From: a bacterium
GTDB taxonomy: Bacteria > Cyanobacteriota > Vampirovibrionia > Gastranaerophilales > Gastranaerophilaceae
Assembly: GCA_017541465.1 (NCBI GenBank)
Contig: JAFXYZ010000009.1
Location: 48,157 to 112,156, forward strand
DNA: 64,000 nucleotides
Direction of reading: 5' to 3'
The position numbers were made by a program, and so were the translations under genes. Under the pieces are notes generated by a model. It searched no databases, had not been told where the DNA came from, and saw nothing but the letters and a program-made list of their open reading frames with translations. Shown piece after piece: positions 1-8,499 of the stretch; position 1 is the first letter of the stretch, and every line of letters begins with the position of its first letter.

Positions 1-2
1 AG

Positions 3-560
3 AAAAATGTTTTGATAACTTTTGATAATATTTTATCGGGCTTAGGCGAAATTCTTCCGCTTTCTCAGATTTTCCAGTTTGAACTCTTTGAAGTAACAGA
101 GTTATTAATTAATACAAATAAAACCGAGAATAAATACAGAAGTAAAATTGCCCAGATTTTACTCAAAGAGCGAGCAAAAATAAAGATGTTCTGCGAAAAT
201 GAAGAGTATATCTTTGACGAGGACAAAAACACAAAACAAGAGCTTTGCGCTGTTCAGAAGCTGCTTCAGAGCCAAAGCAAAGAGTTTTGGCAGGAGCAGT
301 CAAAAGAGGTTCTGAAAGAACTCGACCACTGCCGACACAGAATCTGCGCCGCACTCGAAGTTATAATTGAATACAATTTAAAAGATGCGGCAGAGAAAAT
401 CAAATCTTTATTAACCCACGAAAATGAAATTGTTGTTTGTAAATGCACTGAGGCTTTGAAAGAATTTAATATGCTCTCTGAGGTTAATAAAGAGGAAGTT
501 TTATCAAGAATACAAAACGAGAATTTAAAAGCCCTGATTGAAAGTTATTGGAGAGAATAA
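3..560 (+). CDS. Hypothetical protein, 5' end cut by window edge
   Basis: The reading frame is open to the left edge, so the true start probably lies outside the window; an in-frame TTG at 12 has no convincing ribosome binding site. About 185 codons are visible. The protein is charged and predicted helical. Around visible residues 115-150 there is a pattern of paired helices (DAAEKIKSLL then CKCTEALKEF) resembling a single HEAT-like repeat. No catalytic motif or signal peptide is visible. It is followed after 50 bases by the tspO-like gene on the same strand. Function not recognised. Confidence 0.6.
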   Translation, partial: KNVLITFDNILSGLGEILPLSQIFQFELFEVTELLINTNKTENKYRSKIAQILLKERAKIKMFCENEEYIFDEDKNTKQELCAVQKLLQSQSKEFWQEQSKEVLKELDHCRHRICAALEVIIEYNLKDAAEKIKSLLTHENEIVVCKCTEALKEFNMLSEVNKEEVLSRIQNENLKALIESYWRE

Positions 561-610
561 TCACCCGAAAGACTAATATAAAAACCGAAAAGTCGTATTA
601 ATATTAAATT

Positions 611-1003
611 ATGTACGACAATGATTTTTATAAAAATTTAAGAAAGCCCCCGTTTTTGCCTAAAGGAAAAGTATTTAAAACAATTTGGGCTGTTTTATAT
701 TTTTTGATGCTCGTTTCATTTGTTTTGGTTATTATATCCGGCGAAGATGAGAAAATACTTGGTATTGCAGCATTTTTTGTTCAGCTTTTTTTCAATATCC
801 TTTGGCCTTTAGTATTTTTTAAATATAAAAACATAAAACTCGCTTTATGGGTATCCGTTTTACTAATGATTTCAGTATCGGCTATGGTGAGAATTTTCTT
901 TGAAATTTCAGACTTGGCAGGAATACTTCAGATACCATATCTTCTCTGGACAATTTTCGCAATTTATTTAAACAGTGCAATATATTTTTTGAACAAAAAA
1001 TAA
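611..1003 (+). CDS. tspO: TspO/MBR family membrane protein
   Basis: A 130-residue, very hydrophobic protein with the TspO/MBR signature spread over five expected transmembrane helices: KPPFLPKGKVF near the N-terminus, then W-x-x-LY, QLFFNILWPLVFF in the middle, and PYLLWTIFAIYLN near the C-terminus. TspO proteins bind tetrapyrroles and sterol-like ligands and act in stress or porphyrin homeostasis. It is somewhat shorter than the usual 150-160 residues, mostly in the loops. No clear Shine-Dalgarno site precedes the ATG. The stop codon lies inside the stem of the downstream terminator. The family call is firm; its physiological ligand here is unknown. Confidence 0.85.
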   Translation: MYDNDFYKNLRKPPFLPKGKVFKTIWAVLYFLMLVSFVLVIISGEDEKILGIAAFFVQLFFNILWPLVFFKYKNIKLALWVSVLLMISVSAMVRIFFEISDLAGILQIPYLLWTIFAIYLNSAIYFLNKK

Positions 1004-1033
1004 GATGCATCGTTTGATGCACCTTATTTTTAT
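996..1033. terminator. Bidirectional intrinsic terminator after tspO
   Basis: A 14-bp stem (AAATAAGATGCATC pairing with GATGCACCTTATTT, one mismatch) with a four-base loop. It is flanked by A-runs on the left and T-runs on the right, so it can terminate both tspO (+) and transcripts on the other strand. Confidence 0.75.
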
Positions 1034-1038
1034 TGTAG

Positions 1039-1058
1039 GTTGGGCATTCTTGCCCAAC
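1039..1058. repeat. Palindromic repeat GTTGGGCA-N4-TGCCCAAC, copy 1
   Basis: Perfect 8-bp inverted repeat, GTTGGGCATTCTTGCCCAAC. A second copy differing only in the loop sits at 42680-42699, so this is a dispersed intergenic element and not a gene-specific terminator. Confidence 0.8.
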
Positions 1059-1075
1059 AATATTTATTGGTTTAA

Positions 1076-3232
1076 TTATACACAAGCAGCACATTCAACA
1101 TTGAGCGCTTTTTTGGCTTCTTCGAGTCTTACCTTGATTCTGCCGTCAACTGCAATACCTTCGCCTGTTTTCTCAGAAATGAGAAGCGGGTTAATATCGA
1201 GTTCATCGATAAACGGATAATCGTGAACGAGTTGAGACAGTCTCAGAAGTGTTTCCTGAATTTGTTCCATCTTAGCGGGAGTTGTACCTCTTGCGCCCTT
1301 GAGCAAGCCGTAAGCTTTAACTGATTTAATCATTTCGTCAGCATCAACGTCAGTCAAAGGTGCAATTCTAAATGTAACGTCCTTCATAGTTTCGATGAAT
1401 ACACCGCCTAAGCCGAACATCATCATAGGACCATACTGAGGATCTGTTGCGATACCACAAACCATTTCTCTGTTGCCCTTAACCATTTCCTGAATGATAA
1501 CACCTTCGAGCCCGTCGATTAAGCCTTTTTCGGTTAATTTCTGAATTAAGTCTTTGTATTCTGCTCTGAGTTGTTCTTCTGACTGAATGTTAACTCTAAC
1601 ACCACCAACATCTGTTTTGTGTGAAGTTGTTTTTGAAGTCATCTTCATAACAACGGGGTAGCCGATTGAGTTACCGAGTTCAACAACCTCAGCTTCGTTC
1701 TTAGCCAAACCGTATTTGCAGGCTCTTATACCGTAAGCATTTAAGAGGTCGATGGATTCGAGAGTTGTTAACTGAGCTCTGCCTTCCATTAATGAAGCCT
1801 TCATAATTGACTCAGCTTTTGCTCTGTCAACACTGTAAGCGGGAATTTTGCCTTCAGGTCTGTTTATCCATTTTCTCTGTTGGTCTAATCTCATAAAGCC
1901 TTCTGCAGCTTCTTCTGCGTACATAAAGAACGGCATATTAACGTTCATATCTGAGAGAGCCGTAAAGAATTCGCTCTTTGTCATAAATACGCCGATAACG
2001 GGTTTTTGAGGATACTGTTCTTTAATTTCCATAACGGCTTTAGCAACATCAATATCCTTTAAGCCCAGGAACGGTAAGTAGATAACCATAATCATATCGA
2101 CATTTTCATCAGCAATAACTGTCTGAAGTGTTTGCTTGTAGTGTTCGATAGGAGCAGAAGCTATCATATCGATAGGGTTCTTGACTGATGCGGCTGACGG
2201 AAGGAAGCTTCTCAAAGTAGCTTTTGTTTCGTCAGAAATTTTAGCCATTTCCATACCGTATTCGCAAACTGCGTCAGTAGCCATAATTCCGGGACCGCCT
2301 GAGTTTGTGATGATAGCAACTCTGTTTCCTTTCGGAATCGGGCAGTTAGCAAACACTTTAGCTGTTGAGAAGAGGTTTTTCAGAGAGTATTCTCTGATAA
2401 CACCTGACTGAGCCAAAAGTGCGTTTGCTGCTTTGTCTGCACCAGCAAGAGAACCTGTGTGAGATGAAGCTGCGCTTGCACCTGCTGCACTTCTTCCAGC
2501 CTTAAGAGCAAGGATAGGTTTCTTTTTTGAAATTCTTGTAGCTAATTTTCTGAAGTTAGCAGGGTTTTGGATAGATTCCATATATAAAAGCATCTGCTGA
2601 ACGTCTTCGTCATCTTCCCAGTATTCAAGAGCGGTTTCAGCGTTAACGTCTGCCTGGTTACCGATAGAGATAAACTGTGCAAAACCGAGGTTTAAGTCTT
2701 TTAAGATGTTTAAAATACCGCCGCCTAAAGCACCTGACTGAGAAACAAAACCGATGTGTCCTCTTTCGGGGAGGCTTTCAGCGAAGCAACCATCCATGCT
2801 GACAGAGGGAAGTGTGTTAACAACGCCTAAGCAGTTAGGACCAACACATCTCATACCGTAATCTTTAACCTTCTGAGCGAGTTGTTTTTCGAGCTCAGCA
2901 CCTTCAGCGCCTGTTTCTTTAAAGCCTGCAGTAATGATGCAAAGACCTTTAATGCCTTTTTCGTGGCATTGGTCAATAGTTTGAAGAACGAATTTAGCGT
3001 TAACAACGATGATTGCTAAATCGACTTCACCGGGGATTTCATTGACAGAGGTATAAGCCTGAAGTCCTTCAATGATACCGCCTTTAGGGTTAACAGGATA
3101 GATTTTACCTGTAAACTTGTATTCCTGAAGTCTTTTCATGATATCAGAGCCGATTGTGTGTTCCTTAGTGGAAGCGCCGACAACGGCAATTGATTTTGGT
3201 TTCATGATTTTGTCTAAAATTTCTTTTTGCAT
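1076..3232 (-). CDS. Acetyl/acyl-CoA synthetase (ADP-forming), fused alpha-beta
   Basis: Converts acyl-CoA + ADP + Pi to acid + CoA + ATP (or the reverse), a substrate-level phosphorylation step common in anaerobes. Domain order, counted from the chosen start: CoA-binding Rossmann domain (about 5-135, with VVGAS), succinyl-CoA ligase-like domain (about 150-290) with the phosphorylated histidine at H258 in SSHTGSLAG, and a C-terminal ATP-grasp domain (about 490-715). At 718 residues it is the usual size for the fused form. An upstream in-frame ATG would add 21 residues, but the ATG at 3232 has AGAAAGG properly spaced and starts at the conserved N-terminus. It is a single gene with a terminator region downstream. 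Acyl specificity cannot be read from sequence. Confidence 0.9.
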   Translation of the reverse strand: MQKEILDKIMKPKSIAVVGASTKEHTIGSDIMKRLQEYKFTGKIYPVNPKGGIIEGLQAYTSVNEIPGEVDLAIIVVNAKFVLQTIDQCHEKGIKGLCIITAGFKETGAEGAELEKQLAQKVKDYGMRCVGPNCLGVVNTLPSVSMDGCFAESLPERGHIGFVSQSGALGGGILNILKDLNLGFAQFISIGNQADVNAETALEYWEDDEDVQQMLLYMESIQNPANFRKLATRISKKKPILALKAGRSAAGASAASSHTGSLAGADKAANALLAQSGVIREYSLKNLFSTAKVFANCPIPKGNRVAIITNSGGPGIMATDAVCEYGMEMAKISDETKATLRSFLPSAASVKNPIDMIASAPIEHYKQTLQTVIADENVDMIMVIYLPFLGLKDIDVAKAVMEIKEQYPQKPVIGVFMTKSEFFTALSDMNVNMPFFMYAEEAAEGFMRLDQQRKWINRPEGKIPAYSVDRAKAESIMKASLMEGRAQLTTLESIDLLNAYGIRACKYGLAKNEAEVVELGNSIGYPVVMKMTSKTTSHKTDVGGVRVNIQSEEQLRAEYKDLIQKLTEKGLIDGLEGVIIQEMVKGNREMVCGIATDPQYGPMMMFGLGGVFIETMKDVTFRIAPLTDVDADEMIKSVKAYGLLKGARGTTPAKMEQIQETLLRLSQLVHDYPFIDELDINPLLISEKTGEGIAVDGRIKVRLEEAKKALNVECAACV

Positions 3233-3341
3233 GTTTAAACCTTTCTTTTTATTGCCAGCATAATAATATTGTATCCGTTGAAAGTTTAATTTCAAGAAAA
3301 CATAAGAAAAAATGACAAAATTTATAAGAAATATTTGAAAA

Positions 3342-3965
3342 TCAATACCCGTTCTCTATCCAGGGACGCTCTCTGAACTTTGCGCCCAGAGATTTAGTGA
3401 TTTCCTCGCAGTTTTTGACGTTGACTTCGTAGCCTTTATACCCTGAAACTACCGTTGCGGTTGTGTCTATACCTGCTTTTGCGCACTCAGAGATAAAATC
3501 TTTTACGGCGCTATAAGTGTTTTTAAGGTTAGGTTTTGATATTCTCTCGTATTCTTCCTCATTTTCGCCGTTTAAACTTATAGAAACCCTGTCAATAAGC
3601 CCAACAAGTTCAGGAACAATATCTCTTTTATGTATCAAATTACCCTGACCGTTTGTGTTTACTCTGATTTTAACCCCTTTATAGTTTTCTTTGATATATT
3701 TTGCAACTTCTTTTAATATGTCAAGTTTAATTATAGGTTCACCATAACCACAAAAAACGATTTCTTCTGACATTTGATTTTCAAACTTTTTTAGCTGATT
3801 AATAACATCCTGAGCGGTAATGTTTTCGTTATTTAAGAATAAATCAGCCCCGACAACGTCATCTTTAATCGCTCTGATACAAAAAACGCAGTTATTTGTG
3901 CATTTATTCGTCAGATTAATATAAATCTTGCCCTCTAAGGTATAAACTAAATTAAAATCAGCCAT
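3342..3965 (-). CDS. Radical SAM protein, TatD-associated type
   Basis: A 207-residue radical SAM enzyme. The cluster-binding motif CTNNCVFC (C-x3-C-x2-C) follows KIYINLTN near the N-terminus, and GYGEP downstream fits the SAM-binding glycine motif. The string INLTNKCTNNCVFCIR closely resembles the family often encoded beside TatD nucleases (from memory, TIGR04038). No tatD gene is in this window. The start at 3965 is preceded by AGGAG with 8-base spacing; a longer start 12 codons upstream lacks one. Substrate unknown. Confidence 0.75.
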   Translation of the reverse strand: MADFNLVYTLEGKIYINLTNKCTNNCVFCIRAIKDDVVGADLFLNNENITAQDVINQLKKFENQMSEEIVFCGYGEPIIKLDILKEVAKYIKENYKGVKIRVNTNGQGNLIHKRDIVPELVGLIDRVSISLNGENEEEYERISKPNLKNTYSAVKDFISECAKAGIDTTATVVSGYKGYEVNVKNCEEITKSLGAKFRERPWIENGY

Positions 3966-4018
3966 TTTCTTTTCTCCTGAAGAGAATTGTGGCATAAACA
4001 AAGTTTTTGGGCAATAAA

Positions 4019-4270
4019 TTATCCTTCCATAAGTTCATCATAATTAATATGATGTTCTCGGGCATAATTCAGAAATATTTTTTCCTTTTTTGAGACTCTG
4101 ACCTGGAATTTCAGAACATTATCTTCATCCTTTTTCTTCCTGCCAGCACCTTTTCTTGCACCGCCACGGATTTTTTTGACGTCCTGTTCGATTTCCTCCT
4201 TTAATTCAGACTGTTCTTCAGGAGTAAGAAGTTCTTTTATTAAGTCTGAGTTCGTTTTGAGATTATCCAT
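4019..4270 (-). CDS. Putative antitoxin of RelE-type TA pair
   Basis: An 83-residue, highly charged protein. The N-terminal half is acidic and helical. A basic glycine patch, RGGARKGAGRKKK, lies in the middle, followed by a strand-helix segment (FQVRVSKKEKIFLNYAREH) suggestive of a ribbon-helix-helix or small DNA-binding fold. It overlaps the end of the upstream toxin-like gene by 8 bases, the normal coupling of a toxin-antitoxin operon, here in toxin-first order. The ATG at 4270 sits at good distance from AAAGGA; the ATG three codons earlier is too close to it. Assignment rests on context and composition. Confidence 0.6.
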   Translation of the reverse strand: MDNLKTNSDLIKELLTPEEQSELKEEIEQDVKKIRGGARKGAGRKKKDEDNVLKFQVRVSKKEKIFLNYAREHHINYDELMEG

Positions 4271-4595
4271 TTTTATCATTCCTTTTTGTTGTATATTTAT
4301 TAATTCTTGACATTGCCGTTAATTTATATTGCTCCGGTGCTTTTTGTGTCTTTTTCAGGGTAATAAGTCCTATTATAATAATTGCATTTTGATGATACAT
4401 AAAATAAATACGAACCTTATCGCATTTAAGTTCAAATAAGCCTTCTTTGTTTAATGGTCTGCTTTTAACACCTGCCTGACCAAGTTGTTCAAACAGGGCA
4501 ATAGTTCTTAAAACTCGTTTTATATTTTGTTTGTCAAGCGCCTTTAATTCCAGCTGCGCTTCAGGTGTATATTTTGCAGTAAATAAGTTTTCCAT
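4263..4595 (-). CDS. RelE/ParE-superfamily toxin
   Basis: A 110-residue protein with the fold signature of RelE/HigB-like mRNA interferases. It has an N-terminal helix pair (PEAQLELKALDKQNIKRVLR), then GLFELKCDKVRIYFMYHQ and IIIIGLITLKKTQKAP, matching the 'G-x-x-EL-x-x-x-x-x-R-I-x-Y' strand pattern and the 'hgFxKKxxKtP' end of the family. An ORF-extending ATG at 4640 is rejected because it would span the perfect promoter at 4602-4630. With that promoter the mRNA should begin at the A of the ATG at 4595. The partner gene overlaps downstream. Activity not shown. Confidence 0.75.
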   Translation of the reverse strand: MENLFTAKYTPEAQLELKALDKQNIKRVLRTIALFEQLGQAGVKSRPLNKEGLFELKCDKVRIYFMYHQNAIIIIGLITLKKTQKAPEQYKLTAMSRINKYTTKRNDKNG

Positions 4596-4601
4596 AATAA
4601 A

Positions 4602-4630
4602 ATTATAATTCAAAATTTGATTTTTGTCAA
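4602..4630 (-). promoter_or_regulatory. Consensus sigma-70 promoter of the TA pair (leaderless)
   Basis: On the minus strand, TTGACA (4630-4625), a 17-base spacer and TATAAT (4607-4602): a perfect match to both hexamers. The ATG at 4595 lies 7 bases past the -10 box, where transcription normally starts. No ribosome binding site precedes it, so a leaderless transcript is predicted. Confidence 0.8.
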
Positions 4631-4688
4631 CATTTTTCAAATAAAATGATATTATCTTCTTAACTTATTTTCAAAATCATGGTAAATT

Positions 4689-5213
4689 ATGGTTATGATA
4701 GAACTCTTGATTTTATACACTTTAAGAAAAAACGCAAAGACGATTTATGCTGTCAGGCGCGATATAATCGAGGTTTTCGGCACGTTCACCACCCCGAGCA
4801 TCGGCACTATCCACCCTGCGATAAAACGTTTAGAGCAAAAAGGCTGTTTAACCTGCACTGAGAGAATGTCTGAGGGCGGAAAAAAATCGTCTTACTACAA
4901 ATTAACGGAAAAAGGTCAGGAATTTTTCAGAGAACTCTTCTTCTCGGATATAAGCGAAAACCCCTCACTCTTTTACGGACACCTTCAGGCTCGTTTCGGA
5001 ACTCTTTCAATGCTTAATGTTGAGGACAGAAAAAAATTTATTTCAGACATAACAAAAAAGCTCGAAATTTATTCTTTTGAGGTCGAGGACAAAATCAATG
5101 ACGAATTAATCTCTCTCGACTATTTCCAAAAAGCGCTTCTGAAAAGGACTTTGAACGAAATAAAAGCACTTCAGACCTTCGTTAGGAATTTGAAGGTTGA
5201 AAATGACGGCTAA
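4689..5213 (+). CDS. PadR-family transcriptional regulator
   Basis: A 174-residue regulator. The N-terminal winged helix (about 1-85) has the PadR pattern: LILYTLRKN, then TPSIGTIHPAIKRLEQKGCL, GGKKSSYYKLTEKGQEFF. The C-terminal half is the helical dimerisation region. PadR proteins usually repress a neighbouring transporter or stress gene. Here it overlaps the downstream DUF512 protein by 11 bases, so the two are co-transcribed. An extended -10 (TGATATTAT, about 4647-4655) lies upstream; no obvious Shine-Dalgarno site precedes ATG 4689 or the alternative ATG at 4695. Confidence 0.85.
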   Translation: MVMIELLILYTLRKNAKTIYAVRRDIIEVFGTFTTPSIGTIHPAIKRLEQKGCLTCTERMSEGGKKSSYYKLTEKGQEFFRELFFSDISENPSLFYGHLQARFGTLSMLNVEDRKKFISDITKKLEIYSFEVEDKINDELISLDYFQKALLKRTLNEIKALQTFVRNLKVENDG

Positions 5214-6489
5214 GATTTTATCGGTAAAAAAAGGCTCTATAGCTGATGAACTCGGTATTAAAAAGGGTGATGAGCTGCTTTCTATTGATAATACAGTATT
5301 AAAAGACTATATTGAATACCAGTTTTACAATGCTTCAGACGAACTCGAAATTGAGATAAAGAAGAAAAACGGGGATATTGAGGTTTTTGAAATCGAAAAA
5401 GATTTTGATGAAGATTTAGGTTTAATCTTTGAATCACTTGTCTTTGATAAAATCCGTCCGTGCGCAAACCATTGTATATTTTGCTTCGTGGACCAGCAAC
5501 CAAAAGGTTTGAGAGATACTCTCTACATAAAAGACGATGACTACCGCCTGTCTTACCTTCAGGGAACGTATATAACCTTAACAAACCTCACAAACAGAGA
5601 CAGAGAAAGAATTGCAAGGGAACACTTAGGTCCTCTTTTTATCTCTGTCCACACAACAAATCCCGAGTTGAGAGAAAAAATGCTGAGGAGTAAAAATGCC
5701 CGAAAAATCAACGAAGAGCTTGATTTTCTCAACAAAAACGATATTCCTTTCAACTGCCAGATAGTTCTTTGCCCCACCTATAATGACGGAAACGAATTAA
5801 AAAAGACACTGAGCGACCTCTCTAAGTATGAAAACCTTCTCTCTGTTGCGGTTGTACCTTTCGGAGTAACCAAATTCAGAGAAGAAAAAGTCAAAGAGGT
5901 GGATGAAAAAATAGCAAAAGAGACTATAAAGATTGTGGACAGTTTTAATAAAAAGCAAAAACGCCAGCTTGCCTTCTGCTCAGATGAATTTTACCAGAAG
6001 GCAAAACTTGAAATACCAGAGCGCGAATACTACGGCGATTTTGCGCAATTAGATGACGGAGTTGGCGCAATCAGACTTATTCTTGATGATTTTGAAAAAA
6101 GATTTAAAAAGTTACCCAAAAAACTAAACACAAAAAAAGAAATTATTTTTGCCAATTCCTCCTCTGTTGCCGATATTTTCAGAGGTTTTTGCGCGCGGTT
6201 AAACAAAATTGAAAATATAAGCGCAAAAGTAATAGAGGTAAAAAGCACGTTCTGGGGCGATTCAATTAATATTGCAGGGCTTATAACCGCGCAGGACCTG
6301 ATAAAAACCCTGAAGGGAAAAACGAAAGGCAAAACAGTCATTATCCCTTCTGTCCTTCTTCAGAAATACACAAAAAAATTTCTTGACGGCAAGACTTTAA
6401 AAGAAGTGGAGGAAGAACTAAACTGCAAATTCCTTGTCATAAAAGACAATTACTCAACAAAAGAACTGTTCGCTTATTTAAAAAAATAA
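5203..6489 (+). CDS. PDZ/radical SAM/DUF512 protein
   Basis: A 428-residue protein. An N-terminal PDZ-like segment (about 1-60, GSIADELGIKKGDELLSID) leads to a radical SAM-like motif CANHCIFCFVDQ. The family hallmarks follow: LYIKDDDYRLSYLQGTYITLTNL and, after it, ISVHTTNPELREKML. The rest corresponds to the DUF512 region. The architecture matches a family widespread in cyanobacteria (TIGR03279, from memory) and also in anaerobic Firmicutes; its reaction is unknown. ATG 5203 is chosen since AAGG lies 6 bases upstream; the in-frame TTG at 5197 is too close to it. It overlaps the end of the PadR gene. Confidence 0.85.
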   Translation: MTAKILSVKKGSIADELGIKKGDELLSIDNTVLKDYIEYQFYNASDELEIEIKKKNGDIEVFEIEKDFDEDLGLIFESLVFDKIRPCANHCIFCFVDQQPKGLRDTLYIKDDDYRLSYLQGTYITLTNLTNRDRERIAREHLGPLFISVHTTNPELREKMLRSKNARKINEELDFLNKNDIPFNCQIVLCPTYNDGNELKKTLSDLSKYENLLSVAVVPFGVTKFREEKVKEVDEKIAKETIKIVDSFNKKQKRQLAFCSDEFYQKAKLEIPEREYYGDFAQLDDGVGAIRLILDDFEKRFKKLPKKLNTKKEIIFANSSSVADIFRGFCARLNKIENISAKVIEVKSTFWGDSINIAGLITAQDLIKTLKGKTKGKTVIIPSVLLQKYTKKFLDGKTLKEVEEELNCKFLVIKDNYSTKELFAYLKK

Positions 6490-6566
6490 ACTACACTTAT
6501 AGTAACAAAAAATTTTATGTTCGGATTTATGATAGGTAGAGAATAAAAATCCAAAAGAGAAGAAAA

Positions 6567-7070
6567 ATGTACAAAGTCAGAGCTTTATATCCGCAATATC
6601 AATACTCTCAGGACAGGCGGCAGCAGAATATTCCCGTTGCTTATGACAGAAGAAGCGGGGGCGACCGCAGAAATCAGGACCGGGTGCAACTCGATACCAA
6701 ACTGACGAGAGATATTTTTGAAGTTAAGGGAAAGATTAAGGATATTACGGGGACAATCTCTTTTGATTCCGCCCAAAACAACGTTAAAAACCTTGAAAAC
6801 GTTAAGGCGGTAAGTTCGGTTCAGGCTGATCAGTTTATAAAACAACAAAACGCAATTCAGACAAACCAGGAAACAGCCTCAAAATCAGAGGCATCAAATA
6901 ATTTTCAGACAGGGATACTTGCTCTTGCACTGGCAGGAGTTCTTTTTACACCCTTCATCGGACCTGTCGGACTTGTTATAGCGGCAAGCGCAACTGTTTA
7001 TGTCGGCGCAAAAGTATTAAAAGAAGCCGTTTCTCAGCAGGTTAAAAACGACCATAAAGACGAGAAATAA
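6567..7070 (+). CDS. Hypothetical protein with two hydrophobic C-terminal helices
   Basis: 167 residues, not recognised. The N-terminus is arginine/glutamine-rich and carries the repeated motif DRRSGGDRR at about residues 27-35. The middle is hydrophilic and helical. Near the C-terminus two adjacent hydrophobic stretches (about 115-132 and 134-150, with GPVGLVIAASATVYVGA) look like a membrane hairpin. Start ATG 6567 follows AAAAGAGAAG. It is a single gene between the DUF512 gene and a convergent FHA gene. It may be a lineage-specific membrane-associated protein; no function can be assigned. Confidence 0.7.
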   Translation: MYKVRALYPQYQYSQDRRQQNIPVAYDRRSGGDRRNQDRVQLDTKLTRDIFEVKGKIKDITGTISFDSAQNNVKNLENVKAVSSVQADQFIKQQNAIQTNQETASKSEASNNFQTGILALALAGVLFTPFIGPVGLVIAASATVYVGAKVLKEAVSQQVKNDHKDEK

Positions 7071-7136
7071 GAATTTCGCTGTCTTTCAGAACAAGAGAAA
7101 AACGTCTTGTCCGTTAAGTCTTACAGAGGTTTTGCT

Positions 7137-8372
7137 TTATGCCGTTCTGTCAACAGAAGGAAGTCTTAAATAGGCATCATACTCGTCGACAACGAACTTA
7201 ACCGCAGCAAACTGCCCTGCGCTGACAAAGAAATCTCTGTAGCCGTTTTTGTAATCCCAATGTTCGTAGCAATAATCGCAAATTGCAGTTTCCAGGTCTT
7301 TGCTTATAGCAGAGGCTTTTGCAAGAACAGGTTTTATATCTGCTTCCATCGGTTCTTTTTCCGTACAAATCCAGGGTTTTCCCGGGAGCGCATTAACCAG
7401 CGGCAAACCGTTTGAGGACGGGCGGGCATATCTTTGCGAAATATCACAGACGGCATCGAGAAGTTCGGGTGTCGGTGGAGCGGTAAAATACATTGTGATA
7501 GGATCATGCCTTACTGTCCATTTATTTGCGCTGTCATAAGTTTTATAGTACCCGGGGACTTGTTTATCCTGCGGTACTCTGCATTTGCGTCCTTTTTTAT
7601 CTGTGTATCTTCCCGTAATCATCAGTTCATCAAGTTCTTTGATTAAATCAGGGGAAGCCTTAACATTCATTGAAATTCTGTTTGTAATATTTCCCGGGAG
7701 CCCATACTGAAATTCTCTGAAATGCCAGCCGTTCTGGGCAAAGATTTGTCCGTTTCGGGGTGCGGTCATAATCATTTTCTGAACATCCGCCACTGAAGTT
7801 TTGCCAAAGGTTGAACTTTCGCTGTATCTGGCTATTCTTAGGTCATTATATTTTTGTTCAAATAAATTTCTGAAATTTTGCTGCGGCTGTCCGTATCTTC
7901 CTTTGAGGTATGCGGGATCTACATTGACAAAAGGATTAACCCTTCTCTGATTAACGGGTTTGGGAAATTGTTTCGGCGCTATTGTCTGATTCGGATTGAG
8001 CAGGGTAAACTCTGTTCCGTTGGTCTGGGAAAGGTTGCACAGATAGAGAACCTTGTCTATTTTTCTGAGTTCAAACTGCTTTCTTGAAATGTAGGTGTCA
8101 TCAGGGTTAATATCAGCCCTGCCGATAACAATACTGTCATTTTTTTTGAGCTTTTTAATCTTCTCTTTTAAAGGACTTTTGGTTAAATCGATTTTATAAG
8201 TATCTCTGAAATTGATTATTGATTCCTCGGGAATTGCAATTCTTGATTCACCGTTAAGAGTGCTCTTTTTTCCGTACGGAAGCATAAAAACATCGGGCTT
8301 CTTTTTCCTTGAAAATAAGCCGCTAAAGGAAACCTGTTTATTATCATCAATGTTCGGGTAGAAATTAATCAT
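7137..8372 (-). CDS. FHA-like domain protein with possible HopA1/OspF-like C-terminal region
   Basis: 411 residues, no signal peptide. Residues about 80-122 have the core of a forkhead-associated phosphothreonine-binding domain: IGR (G84-R85), ISRKQ (S97-R98) and TNG (N118-G119), with the usual His after SR replaced by Gln. The remainder (about 170-405) is globular. In it, NRISMNV, YYKTYDSANKW, PITMYF and PWICTEKEP occur in the same order as strand motifs I recall in HopA1- and OspF-type bacterial effectors; this is a weak, memory-based resemblance. ATG 8372 follows AGAGG with good spacing. It could instead be a lineage-specific signalling protein. Confidence 0.6.
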   Translation of the reverse strand: MINFYPNIDDNKQVSFSGLFSRKKKPDVFMLPYGKKSTLNGESRIAIPEESIINFRDTYKIDLTKSPLKEKIKKLKKNDSIVIGRADINPDDTYISRKQFELRKIDKVLYLCNLSQTNGTEFTLLNPNQTIAPKQFPKPVNQRRVNPFVNVDPAYLKGRYGQPQQNFRNLFEQKYNDLRIARYSESSTFGKTSVADVQKMIMTAPRNGQIFAQNGWHFREFQYGLPGNITNRISMNVKASPDLIKELDELMITGRYTDKKGRKCRVPQDKQVPGYYKTYDSANKWTVRHDPITMYFTAPPTPELLDAVCDISQRYARPSSNGLPLVNALPGKPWICTEKEPMEADIKPVLAKASAISKDLETAICDYCYEHWDYKNGYRDFFVSAGQFAAVKFVVDEYDAYLRLPSVDRTA

Positions 8373-8499
8373 TTTTGCCTCTGAGGTTGCTACATACCCT
8401 AATAAAACTCATGAATATTATAAATTAATATTTAATAAGGTTTAATTTACATATTTTAATATTAAGAATATATGATATACTTATTTTGAGGTTAATTTT

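Noticed and set aside
4596..4640. Longer N-terminus for the RelE-type toxin from ATG 4640
   Set aside because: This extension would be encoded by the consensus promoter itself (4602-4630), and the family fold begins after the internal ATG.
4679..4861. 60-codon frame overlapping the PadR start
   Set aside because: Out of frame within the PadR gene and without homology; the PadR frame has clear domain support.
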